Translations under genes and position numbers: made by a program
Assembly (NCBI GenBank): GCA_016716325.1
Contig: JADJWO010000001.1
Coordinates: 1,240,001-1,304,000 of the forward strand
Direction of reading: 5' to 3'
Origin: Nitrosomonadales bacterium
Lineage (GTDB): Bacteria; Pseudomonadota; Gammaproteobacteria; Burkholderiales; Gallionellaceae
Length of the DNA stretch: 64,000 nucleotides
Part shown: positions 52,270 through 61,233 of the stretch, piece by piece
Layout: each line of letters starts with the position of its first letter
Position numbering within the stretch: the stretch's first letter is position 1
Notes under the pieces: generated by a model
Told to the model about the DNA's origin: nothing
Database searches by the model: none
Seen by the model: the letters and a program-made list of their open reading frames with translations, nothing else

Positions 52270-52282
52270 GGGGAATCAGGCC

Positions 52283-55200
52283 TCAGTGAAGGATGACCGG
52301 GCCTTTTTTCAGGGCCTGTGCGATGGTCTGCTTGGCGTCCTGCAGCCAGGCCTCAATGTCTTCGTCGGTCTTGATCGTGCGGCTGGGCAATTTCACGAAC
52401 TGCGCCTTGGGCTCCATCAACTCGGCGGCGGAAACCAGCACGGCATCAAAACGGGAATCGATCGCCGCCACCCGATCAGTGAACGACGACAACGACAGGC
52501 GTTCGAGTGTGGTCAGCACCTCGTCCGTGTTGGCGACCTGGACCTTGGGGGCATCGGCCAATGTCAGCTTCTGCGTGCTGAGCAAGCTGTTGCGCTGCTC
52601 AGGCTCGAGTTGCTGCCAATTGGTATCGGCATCCAGACGCGCCATGCCTTTTTGGTGGCGTGCCTGGTAGTCGGTGTGCAAGCGGTTCAGTTCGTCGCGC
52701 AGCAATTGCGTGAGGCTGGCGACCAGGGGCGTAATCGCATCGGGTTCCTCCAACAATTGCCGTTGCTGCTCGATATGCGTGACCTGGGCAACCAACACTT
52801 CAGCGCCAGACAATCCATTGACCTGGGCGAGCAAACGCTTAAGGGTATTCCAGGACGGCAAGCGCTTCTCAATGCGCTCGGCCAGATCGTTCCAGGCATC
52901 GATCGCGTCGCTGAGTTGGTCACGCTGGTTGTAGAGCGCGAGCAATTGTTCGTTACCTGCCGTAAGGCGAATTTCATCCAGCGATGCCGTGTCCGGACGC
53001 GCCGGCCGTGGGGCGTCTCCACCAGCACGGTTGGCGAGGTTTTGGGCATTGACCAGGAACTGCGGCACGAAAGCCAGCTCTTCGCCTTGCTTGGCGGTTA
53101 GGCCAACCTTCTGCAGCAGCTTGCGAATCTGGATGCGCTGGGCGGTGGTGACGGTGGCGGATTCGACCTTGAACATCGTCTTGCCGATGCTCTTGCGCTC
53201 CAGATCCTTCGGGTCGATGGTTTGCCCCTTTTCGTCCTGGGCGCGAATCAGTCCTGCGACGAGTAGCACCTGCAAGCCGCCATCCACGGCGTCACCCGGC
53301 CAACCGTAGTCCTTGCCTTCGAAATACTTGCGAATGTCGATACCCTTCTTGCCGCCAGCGATGAAGGCGAGAATGGCTTTGCAGACGGGATTCTTGGCGG
53401 GTTCGCCTTCGTCGCCGACGCTCTTGAGTGCATCGGGAGCGCCTTTCTGGGCTTTCTCGTACACCTTGCCCCAGCCAGCATGGTCAGCAATGTGGAACTG
53501 CGGGTAGAGCCGCTGTAGGGCATTGGTTGCCGCTTCCAGCGTCATGTCTTGTAGGTCAGTCCCCAGGATTTCATTGCCGCCGCCCTGGAAAATGCGTGCG
53601 CCGGAGAAGGCTTCCTGCAGGAGATCACGGATCTTGCCTTCGGCGGTCTGCTTGGTCGTTTCCATGGCCGAGCGCGCTTCGGTGCCTTCAGCGGAATTGG
53701 TGATCTCGCGTTTATCGAGGGTGGCGCTGGCCGCCTTGTAGTCGATCAGGTAGTGACGCAGATCGTCGGCAGAACGCTTGGGAATGAACACAAACACCGT
53801 CGGCGCCTGGTTACCGGCCTGGCGAGCATCGGCCCGAACCGAGTTTTCGTCGATGCTCCAGCCATCGCGAACCCACACAGACACCTTCTCGTTGGCGTCG
53901 GCGGGAAGTTGGGCGTCGAACACCGGGAAGATGTCGCGCGTGACCTTGGAGGTACCCTGGGTGAGCGAGAGCTTGCGCACAATTTCGCCAAACTTGCGCC
54001 GGATGCGGTCGTCACGCTCCGCATCGACGCGATGGGATTCGTTGGCCAGGCTGTTGCGCTGGCTGAGAAACTCATCGTTCCAGGCCGCGCTTTCTTCGGT
54101 CTGAATGCGGTACTCGTCACCTACCTTCATCAACAACTCGCACTTGTCGAGCAAGCCGGGCAGCTTGCTGCGCAGCGCGCTGGAGCCTTGGGTCAGGTCT
54201 TCTACCAACAGATCAGCCAGGGTGTCGATGGTGGCACGAATGCCGATTTCGTTATTACTGCTGGCGAGTTTGTTGACCAAGAACACCAGGCCACAGGCAC
54301 GCCCCATCAACTTCTGGTCGTCCGTGCCTTTGATCCAGACCATCGTTTTTTCATGCACTTTGCGCGGCAGGATGCGGGACTGCAGCAGCTTGTCTGCGGC
54401 ATCGAAGTAGAGGTAATCGGCCGGCACCACGCTGCCAACTGCTGCGTCGACGTTGGTTTGAATGACCTTGTGGATCATCGAGAGTTGGTTGCGTAACTGG
54501 CTGTCCGTACCCGTCTGATCCAGCACGCGCAGGGTGTTTTCCCAAAAGCGGCGGCGCACCGGCAGGATCGGATAGTCCTGCGGGAAATACTGGATGTCGT
54601 CAGCACGGTGGCCGATGGTGGTGCCAGCCAGGTGGCGCGAGATTTCGCCCAGGTTGGTTTGCATCACTTTTTCGACCGGGGCTTTGGCTTCAGGCTTCTT
54701 GGCCAGGATCACTTTGCGAATGACTGCATCGACGTCCGCATCGGACAGCTCGACGCGAACGGTGAAACGACCTTCGAGTTTTTTCAGGTTGGACGTGCCG
54801 GTGACGGCAGTTTGGCCGGTGCCGATGAAGAGCATCTTGGCACCGATGTTTTTGCAACAGGCTTCGACGACCTCTTGCACGTCGATCGAGCGCTGGCTGT
54901 CTTCGCCGATGTACTGCTGCACCTCATCGAGCACTACCAAGGTGAGCGGGAATTTGCCGTCGCGGGTGAGGGACTGCCGGATGGCTTTGAGCATGTCGCC
55001 ACTGGAAACGTCCTGCACATACGGATAAAGGTTGTTCAGGGTTTCAACGCAGGATGCGGCTGAGGAGAAGAGGTTGGGCTTGGCTTTCACCAGAGCCTCA
55101 TGCAAGCCCTCGGCAACGTAGAAGTTGTCCAGTTCCTCGTTCCAGTCAAAGCCAGCTTTCTCGACATGGCCGCGCACGGCGTCGTAGATGGCTTCATGCT

Positions 55201-55723
55201 GTAGCCACATCACAAAGCGTGCGACCGGATACTGTTCCGGCAGGCCGACCGATTTGAAGATGATGCCCAACAAGGCCATGCGGACGGACTTGTCGCGCGA
55301 GCTTGAGCCCAGGGTGCCTGACGCAGCATGAAGGCCACCATGGCGCTTGGCCTGGGTGCTAAGCTCCTTCAGGTGGTCGCTAACGTTTTGTGGGAGCGCA
55401 GCGATGCCGCGTGCAGTGGCACCGTCGTCAAATTCGCTATCCACCCACAGGGCGCGCAGCATCTTCACCAGGTGCGATTTCCCCGAGCCGTAGAAACCAC
55501 TGACCCAGACCGCAGGTTGCTCGGCCTGCTCGATATTCTTCAGGTAGGTATCGAGGATGTGCTCCAGGCCTTTTTCGTACTGGCCATCGCAGACGAAGGT
55601 ATCCAACTCGTAACGCAGGACGGATAGGGCCTGGTTGGTTTTTTCATCATTGACGCTGGCCACGCCCTCGTTGACCAGCTTCCGGGTCGACGGGTCTTTT
55701 TGGTAGATGTCGCGATTGAGCAT
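52283..55723 (-). CDS. brxC: BREX ATPase BrxC
   Basis: 1146 residues. It opens MLNRDIYQKDPSTRKLVNEG, a start typical of BrxC; Walker A GFYGSGKS at 76-83 and VVLDEVQQYIG (Walker B) follow; the remaining 700 residues contain coiled-coil segments (LEEPDAITPLVASL... region) and an A/R-rich end. BrxC is the large AAA ATPase of BREX needed for both methylation and exclusion. It is separated from brxB by 14 bp. Confidence 0.95.
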   Translation of the reverse strand: MLNRDIYQKDPSTRKLVNEGVASVNDEKTNQALSVLRYELDTFVCDGQYEKGLEHILDTYLKNIEQAEQPAVWVSGFYGSGKSHLVKMLRALWVDSEFDDGATARGIAALPQNVSDHLKELSTQAKRHGGLHAASGTLGSSSRDKSVRMALLGIIFKSVGLPEQYPVARFVMWLQHEAIYDAVRGHVEKAGFDWNEELDNFYVAEGLHEALVKAKPNLFSSAASCVETLNNLYPYVQDVSSGDMLKAIRQSLTRDGKFPLTLVVLDEVQQYIGEDSQRSIDVQEVVEACCKNIGAKMLFIGTGQTAVTGTSNLKKLEGRFTVRVELSDADVDAVIRKVILAKKPEAKAPVEKVMQTNLGEISRHLAGTTIGHRADDIQYFPQDYPILPVRRRFWENTLRVLDQTGTDSQLRNQLSMIHKVIQTNVDAAVGSVVPADYLYFDAADKLLQSRILPRKVHEKTMVWIKGTDDQKLMGRACGLVFLVNKLASSNNEIGIRATIDTLADLLVEDLTQGSSALRSKLPGLLDKCELLMKVGDEYRIQTEESAAWNDEFLSQRNSLANESHRVDAERDDRIRRKFGEIVRKLSLTQGTSKVTRDIFPVFDAQLPADANEKVSVWVRDGWSIDENSVRADARQAGNQAPTVFVFIPKRSADDLRHYLIDYKAASATLDKREITNSAEGTEARSAMETTKQTAEGKIRDLLQEAFSGARIFQGGGNEILGTDLQDMTLEAATNALQRLYPQFHIADHAGWGKVYEKAQKGAPDALKSVGDEGEPAKNPVCKAILAFIAGGKKGIDIRKYFEGKDYGWPGDAVDGGLQVLLVAGLIRAQDEKGQTIDPKDLERKSIGKTMFKVESATVTTAQRIQIRKLLQKVGLTAKQGEELAFVPQFLVNAQNLANRAGGDAPRPARPDTASLDEIRLTAGNEQLLALYNQRDQLSDAIDAWNDLAERIEKRLPSWNTLKRLLAQVNGLSGAEVLVAQVTHIEQQRQLLEEPDAITPLVASLTQLLRDELNRLHTDYQARHQKGMARLDADTNWQQLEPEQRNSLLSTQKLTLADAPKVQVANTDEVLTTLERLSLSSFTDRVAAIDSRFDAVLVSAAELMEPKAQFVKLPSRTIKTDEDIEAWLQDAKQTIAQALKKGPVILH

Positions 55724-55737
55724 GTGCTTCCCCTTAA

Positions 55738-56289
55738 TCAGAATTCTTTGTCTGCGGTGATCGGTACGGCCAGGTAGTTCCAGCCGTCGTAGCCGTCCAG
55801 CAAGCGGTAGTTGTTGTCTTCGTAGCTGCCAGGGAAAAACACCAGCAGTCGCCCCTTAACCATAGGGGCCAATTTATCCACGACTTCCTTTACCTTCAGG
55901 AAGCCGAACAGCGATCCCACGCCCTTGAGCGCTACGACGAAGTCTTCTCCAGCCCCCTTGTGTTGCAGGAATGCGGCGAATTCCGTCTCGATGTAGGTGA
56001 GGTACTTCGGCAGCAGCGTCGACAACAGATTGGGCTTCTGGAAGTAGCTCTTGGCGTAACGTTGAGTGGCGAGCCATTCGGGGAACGTGTCTGTCAGGTC
56101 GAATAATGCCCACTCATGTTCTGCCGCGCGGGTGGCAATCTCGAATTCATCCACCTTGGCTCGCAGCCGCAGTTCTTCCGTTTCGTTGTAGACGCAGAAG
56201 ATGACACGCTGGGCAGCTGCGGCATCGTCGCGCCACGGCACAGCGATGTACTTGCCGTAGGACTGGGTCAATCGCTTAATTCTGCTCAC
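55738..56289 (-). CDS. brxB: BREX protein BrxB (DUF1788)
   Basis: 183 residues, with VIFCVYNETEELRLRAKVDE, EWALFDLTDTFPEWLATQRY and GRLLVFFPGSYEDNNYRLLD, the DUF1788 pattern. Its start lies 14 bp inside brxA, so the two are translated together. BrxB is required in E. coli BREX; its activity is not known. Confidence 0.94.
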   Translation of the reverse strand: MSRIKRLTQSYGKYIAVPWRDDAAAAQRVIFCVYNETEELRLRAKVDEFEIATRAAEHEWALFDLTDTFPEWLATQRYAKSYFQKPNLLSTLLPKYLTYIETEFAAFLQHKGAGEDFVVALKGVGSLFGFLKVKEVVDKLAPMVKGRLLVFFPGSYEDNNYRLLDGYDGWNYLAVPITADKEF

Positions 56290-57076
56290 GTAACCACTCC
56301 ATTTCCTGGGCAGAGATCAGATTTGGGAAAAGCACTTCTACGACCTGGCCGACACGCTTCAGCGAAATCCAGCCGCGCCGCGAGGCGTCTTCGGCCAGCT
56401 CAATCGTCCTGTCGAAGGAGCAATCCAGTATTCGGGTGTAGTCGCTCTTCAACAGTGATTCGCCGCGTAGGCCCGACACGTAGCCAAGCAGTAGGGCGAA
56501 TGAAACAGTGCCGGGCGTTGCCACGGCACGTGATCGCATCTTGCGGACGCGACCGGTCAGATGCCCAGCCTGCGTCCAGGACGAGTTGATGTTTTGTGCG
56601 GTCGATTTGAGCGTGGCCTTGCTGAATCGGCCAGGCTCCTGGTTGTCGATGAACTCCTCGAGGGCTTCCCTGGCAACGGTGGCACCTTCCTGGAAATCGA
56701 GGATATAAGGCGCCGTCGCCCGAAAAATCGGATCGCGCGAATAGGCGCACAAGGCTGCCAGCAGGGGCTGGCCATCGCCATCGCGCTGCCAGAAGAAGCG
56801 CAAGGCGCGAAACAGCATGAGGCTTGGATCGAGCGCGTAAAGGTCGACCAGATGCCGGTACGTCAGTGTCCGTGTCTTGCCGGAGCGCTTGCCGAGACAA
56901 TTGGCGGTCTGGATCGCTTCGAGATATTCGGTCTTCGGCGCATCTGCCTTCTCGACATAGGAAAGCAATGCCCGAAGCTCAACCAGCATCATCGTGCGGG
57001 CGGTATGAACACCGCCACGCTCGTAACTGAATCCGTAGCGCTCAAGTTTTTTGTTGTGCTTATTCTCTTCGTTCAC
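56276..57076 (-). CDS. brxA: BREX protein BrxA (DUF1819)
   Basis: 266 residues. YGFSYERGGVHTARTMMLVE near the N-terminus, LDPSLMLFRALRFFWQRDGD and STAQNINSSWTQAGHLTGRV are DUF1819 features. BrxA is a small helical DNA-binding protein. It starts 39 bp after the UvrD-like gene with no visible terminator or promoter between them, so BREX expression may depend on the upstream operon. Confidence 0.94.
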   Translation of the reverse strand: MNEENKHNKKLERYGFSYERGGVHTARTMMLVELRALLSYVEKADAPKTEYLEAIQTANCLGKRSGKTRTLTYRHLVDLYALDPSLMLFRALRFFWQRDGDGQPLLAALCAYSRDPIFRATAPYILDFQEGATVAREALEEFIDNQEPGRFSKATLKSTAQNINSSWTQAGHLTGRVRKMRSRAVATPGTVSFALLLGYVSGLRGESLLKSDYTRILDCSFDRTIELAEDASRRGWISLKRVGQVVEVLFPNLISAQEMEWLREQN

Positions 57077-57115
57077 GTGGCTGTAAGTCCAATTCTGTCC
57101 AAATTCAAATTGCTG

Positions 57116-59797
57116 TTACCAGTTGGGAATAAACATCGGGCGCAGCGTGGAAATCTTGTCTGGCAAGGCACCGTCGCAGGTCCAGCCCAGGTAAGTCGCG
57201 GCACGCGTCGTTCCAACGTAGAGATACTTGTCGAATAGCTGCGGGTGAATCGAGGCCAATCGGTCTACCCCAATGAAGAACACCGCTTCGAATTCCAATC
57301 CCTTAATGTGCTGAACATCGAAAACCCGGACATCGTTGTCCTGGCCCATGACTTGTCCCTTCGGACAAGCAATAACCTGCGCGTTTTCTGCTGCCAGCGC
57401 CTCGTTGAGTGCATCGGCAACCGGCTGAACCTCCGCTTCGCTTTCGACAAAAATAGCGATTGATGGCAGCTGTCCGAGAAATTGCTCGATTTCTCGAATG
57501 CGTTGGGCCAACCAATCGACTATCTGACTCTGGTCCTGAGCATGTTCCAGCAACGTCGGCGAAACACCTTCGTTGTCGACATGCGCGGGAAGCGTCACCC
57601 CACTATCAGTACCGCCCGCCGCCACAATGATTGCCCTGGCTAGATCGTTGAGTCGCCGGCTCTGGCGATAGGAAACGGTGATTTCCTTGATATCGATTTC
57701 TGGAAACACCCATTTCACATCTTCGATGGACCGGCTGCCCCAAGTGGTCAGACGCTGATTGAAGTCACCGCACGCAAAGAACGAGCGAATCTTCGGATTC
57801 GCCAGCGCTGCCATGCAAGCCAGTTGTACCGGTGAAAAGTCCGTGGCCTCATCGACCACCACCTGGTTTTTGTGCAGATCAAATGCTGACTTGAGCGCAG
57901 ACCAAGCCGGCTGATCGACATCCCGTGCGATCGTTGCCCGGCTCAGTAGCTCGTTGGCACCCCGCAGGATGCTCAGGAGGATGACATCCAACTCCAGCGG
58001 GTGCAGATCTGTCGGCGCATAGCCGTCTTTCCGGTACCACTTGCCTTCCTCTTGCCGCAAGCGGCGGAATGCGCGGTACCGCCTTGGAATCGCATCCAGA
58101 TAGCGCTTTACCGGGTTAGTGAAACGTCGGGCAGCGGCTTGAATCAGGAGGCTCGCACCAACTTCAGTTCGGTCGGATTCGCTGAGCCCTCGATCACCGA
58201 GCCACTCGATGATCTTGCCGTTGCGTGTGCCTTTGCCAAGGCTGCGTTTTTTTGCCTGAGTTCTGGCTTGTGCCCGGACCGCCTGCATATAGGCATTTAC
58301 GGCGGCGGCACGTCCAGTACGTGGTGCGGCGGCTTCCTCTTCATCAGCGTCCAGATCGTCTGGATCATCCGAATCAATATCCGGTGCTTGCTGCAGGCCA
58401 TCGATGAATTTTGCCAACTCGTCGATGAATACCTTGTTCCGGTTGAGTTGAAGATTCAGTGAGCCGTGAATCTTCTTGTCCGTGACTTCCTTGAGACCGG
58501 TCACCAGGGTTTGGATACCGGCAACCTCGCCGACGAGCGAGGAGAACGTCGATGTCAGGCTGGCGCCGCTTGCGCGCTCAAGGATATCCATCAGCCGTTT
58601 CCCAACGGCAGCAATATTCAACGTTGGGTTTTCGCTTAGGCCGAGTGCAGCCTGTCGCAGATCGCCAATGAAACTGGTCTTCTGCCAGGCCTCGAAATCA
58701 TCAAACCAGGCGATCGGCGTATCTGAGGCGTCGGGGACGAGTGTCTCGATCGCTTCCTTGAGGACGAAGGTGCCACCACCAGTAGCGGTACGCAATACAC
58801 CAAACGTGCTGCGACCGAGTTCCCGACGATAGTCAGTCCAGGTGCGGATCCGTATGTCTGGGGCAGGCACCCCTTCACGAGCAAACGCCTCTTTCAAATA
58901 CTGCTTCAGTAGCTCGGTCGGTGTGAACATCACCCAACTATTTGAGTGCGATACACCGGTGGTACCGCCAACACTCTCGACCGTGCGGAGTTCGCCTTCC
59001 TCAAGGAAGGCGGTATCCAGCTTCTGACCGAGGCGACGGATCAGCGTGGTGGTCTTGCCGGTTCCGGGTGGCCCCAAGATCAGCAAACGCTTGTCCAGGG
59101 GTAGCCGGAAGATCTCATCCTGGTATTGGTCGAGAATCGGCTGATCCCGAAGTCCCATCTTGGTGATAACGCTCCGCCGGACACCCTCGATAACGTTGGC
59201 GGTCTCACTTTCCTCGGCGAGCAGTTGATCGAGCAGATCTTCAGTGACTTCCTCGCCGACGACCTTGTAGAGCAAAGAACGAAGTGATTCGATCGTTATG
59301 GGGCCAAAGCTTTCCCCATCGATGACCGTGTCGTGAGAGTCCCAACCTTCAGCAAGGTGAGAGGGGCGCAATTGGGCTCGCTCGACGACCTCGACAACGG
59401 TGCCGTTAGGCAGAGAAAACTCGGAGCCAACCGGCAGGGAAGCGAGCCGACCAACCGGCGCACGGTAACTGGCGAGGTTTGCTACGCCAGTGATCGGGGT
59501 GGTACGGCAGATGTAATAGACCCGCTGCTGGCCATCTTCATCGACCACGGCAACCCGTGCGATCGCAGGCTCCCGTGCCAGGATTTGGTAGCTCTCGAGG
59601 TTTTCCTGGCTGATCTGCCCGAGTCGTTGAAGCGCTGCACCGCCAGTCAGTGTATTGACTGCCGCTAGAGCGTCGGTGCCGAGATTTGGTGCACTGCGAA
59701 TCGCAGTCTGTGCGGCTGTGGCGACCTTATCGAACTGATCAAGTGCATCCCTGGCGACTTGCTCGACGTGTTGTTTTGATTGTTGTGTCAGATCCAT
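57116..59797 (-). CDS. UvrD/HelIV-type superfamily 1 helicase with N-terminal GreA/B-like segment
   Basis: 893 residues. Walker A GPPGTGKTT at 242-250; a DEATDF Walker B; motif V HIKGLEFE at 830-837; motif VI YVGTTRA at 860-866: complete SF1A signature, with a large insert (about 350-600) between. Before the helicase (80-145) lies RVYYICRTTPI, ASYRAPVGRLASLPVGSEFS, which resembles the C-terminal domain of GreA/GreB, an RNA-polymerase binding fold. It begins 8 bp after the dprA-like gene. It probably unwinds or displaces proteins from foreign DNA as part of the module. Confidence 0.85.
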   Translation of the reverse strand: MDLTQQSKQHVEQVARDALDQFDKVATAAQTAIRSAPNLGTDALAAVNTLTGGAALQRLGQISQENLESYQILAREPAIARVAVVDEDGQQRVYYICRTTPITGVANLASYRAPVGRLASLPVGSEFSLPNGTVVEVVERAQLRPSHLAEGWDSHDTVIDGESFGPITIESLRSLLYKVVGEEVTEDLLDQLLAEESETANVIEGVRRSVITKMGLRDQPILDQYQDEIFRLPLDKRLLILGPPGTGKTTTLIRRLGQKLDTAFLEEGELRTVESVGGTTGVSHSNSWVMFTPTELLKQYLKEAFAREGVPAPDIRIRTWTDYRRELGRSTFGVLRTATGGGTFVLKEAIETLVPDASDTPIAWFDDFEAWQKTSFIGDLRQAALGLSENPTLNIAAVGKRLMDILERASGASLTSTFSSLVGEVAGIQTLVTGLKEVTDKKIHGSLNLQLNRNKVFIDELAKFIDGLQQAPDIDSDDPDDLDADEEEAAAPRTGRAAAVNAYMQAVRAQARTQAKKRSLGKGTRNGKIIEWLGDRGLSESDRTEVGASLLIQAAARRFTNPVKRYLDAIPRRYRAFRRLRQEEGKWYRKDGYAPTDLHPLELDVILLSILRGANELLSRATIARDVDQPAWSALKSAFDLHKNQVVVDEATDFSPVQLACMAALANPKIRSFFACGDFNQRLTTWGSRSIEDVKWVFPEIDIKEITVSYRQSRRLNDLARAIIVAAGGTDSGVTLPAHVDNEGVSPTLLEHAQDQSQIVDWLAQRIREIEQFLGQLPSIAIFVESEAEVQPVADALNEALAAENAQVIACPKGQVMGQDNDVRVFDVQHIKGLEFEAVFFIGVDRLASIHPQLFDKYLYVGTTRAATYLGWTCDGALPDKISTLRPMFIPNW

Positions 59798-59805
59798 TGC
59801 ACCCT

Positions 59806-61233
59806 CTAGTCAAACAGCCTGGCTTGCTTGATTACATACACAGCTGCTTTTTTTGGTTTCTTTGATTCCTCGATAAAGTCTTCTTCGACCAGCCGCTGTA
59901 GCCAAACCTTTGCCTGCGTGCTGGAAACATTTAGTGCTACAGCAACTTCACTGTCTTTCATCGGCGTGGCGAGGAGGTGACGCAGCAATTCTCGGACGGC
60001 CTCAAACAAAGCTTCAGCCGGAGATAATGGATCGATAGGCGCAGGCTCATCAGGAGGCGCAGCTTCTTCGGGCGCACTCACGATTGCAATCGATGACGGC
60101 TGGGCATCCCCCGATGTAGTTTCTTCTGCCGCCACGACTGCTGGTACTGGTTCGTCCTGTATCTGAACTTCAGTAACAACAGGGGTAACTTCTCGCTGAA
60201 TTGATTTCTCGCTAATGTCGATTTCAGGCTCAAGCTTCTTCGGAGCTTCGAAGAGCGACAGGCCACCTTGTTCGGGAGCTGGTCCGGCTAACGGCTCGGC
60301 GTTGAACACCAGGTTCAGATCAGCCGGACTTGTTGGGTTCGGCCAGGACTTTGCGCCCCGAGCGCGTAGTGCGTCCAAACCGGGAGTCGCTTGCCCAGTC
60401 GATCTGACGTAGACAGGAACAAAGTGCAGCTTGTCGAGTTGTTCGACCGCACCGGTCCAGGTGCCACCCTTGTTGACATCGGAGCTGACGACCAGCGCGG
60501 CATCGGCCAAAGCGTAGATGAGCTTGTTCCGCTGCATGGCGTTGCCGACGTTGAATCCGGCACTCGGGTCATACGGTGATATCAGGACGAGCTGCCCGTC
60601 GAGAAGCAGGTTTCGGTGCTCACGATTCATCGCTGTTTTTTCGAGGCTATCGGCCAATACACCGCAAGAGTGCCCACCGGCTTCAAGGGCACCACGCATG
60701 GCGGCCTGGTCGATGCCCTTGGCCCCACCGGACACCAGCATTTGCCGCGACCGTGCAGCGAGACGACCAATGTCCATTGTGTAGTCGATCAATGCGTCAT
60801 CGACATGGCGTGAGCCGACAACGGCAAGTCCTCCGCATTCGAGAAGACTCATGTCGCCGCAGCCATAGAGGACGGCAGGGGCATCCTCTCTAAGACGACC
60901 CTTGATCCGCTTCGGATATTCGGGGTCAGCACGGCTGACTACCCAAATTGCACGTGACTTCCAGCGTTCAATCACCTGGCTAAGCAGAAAGCCTCGACTT
61001 AGCAAACCCTCAAGGCGAGCTTTGTCGACAACTGGCTGACAAGCTTGAAGCAGATCACCTGCATCGGTGGAGATCAAGTCGGCAGGTTGATGTTGGATAT
61101 CACGAAGATGTCTGGCTAGCCGTTTGTACTCGCCGAGTGAAAGTAGATCTGACGATGCCGCGCCCCGACCCGCGATTAGCGGAGCAGTAAGCAAAAGAAT
61201 TGCCTGAGTGTTTGCCGAAAGGGCGGGGATCAT
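59806..61233 (-). CDS. DprA-like protein with C-terminal winged helix
   Basis: 475 residues; ATG at 61233 overlaps the RecQ stop. Rossmann part (about 120-310): GLAVVGSRHVDD, LVSGGAKGIDQAAMRGALEA and NKLIYALADAALVVSSDV are DprA/SLOG motifs, binding DNA or nucleotide ligands. A P/E/V-rich linker (about 320-415) leads to a winged helix (SEVAVALNVSSTQAKVWLQR) like that in DprA C-termini. Classical DprA loads RecA on incoming DNA; this longer version accompanies a RecQ-phosphoribosyltransferase and is likely part of a defence module. N-terminal 100 residues resemble the SAM-like part. Confidence 0.88.
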   Translation of the reverse strand: MIPALSANTQAILLLTAPLIAGRGAASSDLLSLGEYKRLARHLRDIQHQPADLISTDAGDLLQACQPVVDKARLEGLLSRGFLLSQVIERWKSRAIWVVSRADPEYPKRIKGRLREDAPAVLYGCGDMSLLECGGLAVVGSRHVDDALIDYTMDIGRLAARSRQMLVSGGAKGIDQAAMRGALEAGGHSCGVLADSLEKTAMNREHRNLLLDGQLVLISPYDPSAGFNVGNAMQRNKLIYALADAALVVSSDVNKGGTWTGAVEQLDKLHFVPVYVRSTGQATPGLDALRARGAKSWPNPTSPADLNLVFNAEPLAGPAPEQGGLSLFEAPKKLEPEIDISEKSIQREVTPVVTEVQIQDEPVPAVVAAEETTSGDAQPSSIAIVSAPEEAAPPDEPAPIDPLSPAEALFEAVRELLRHLLATPMKDSEVAVALNVSSTQAKVWLQRLVEEDFIEESKKPKKAAVYVIKQARLFD

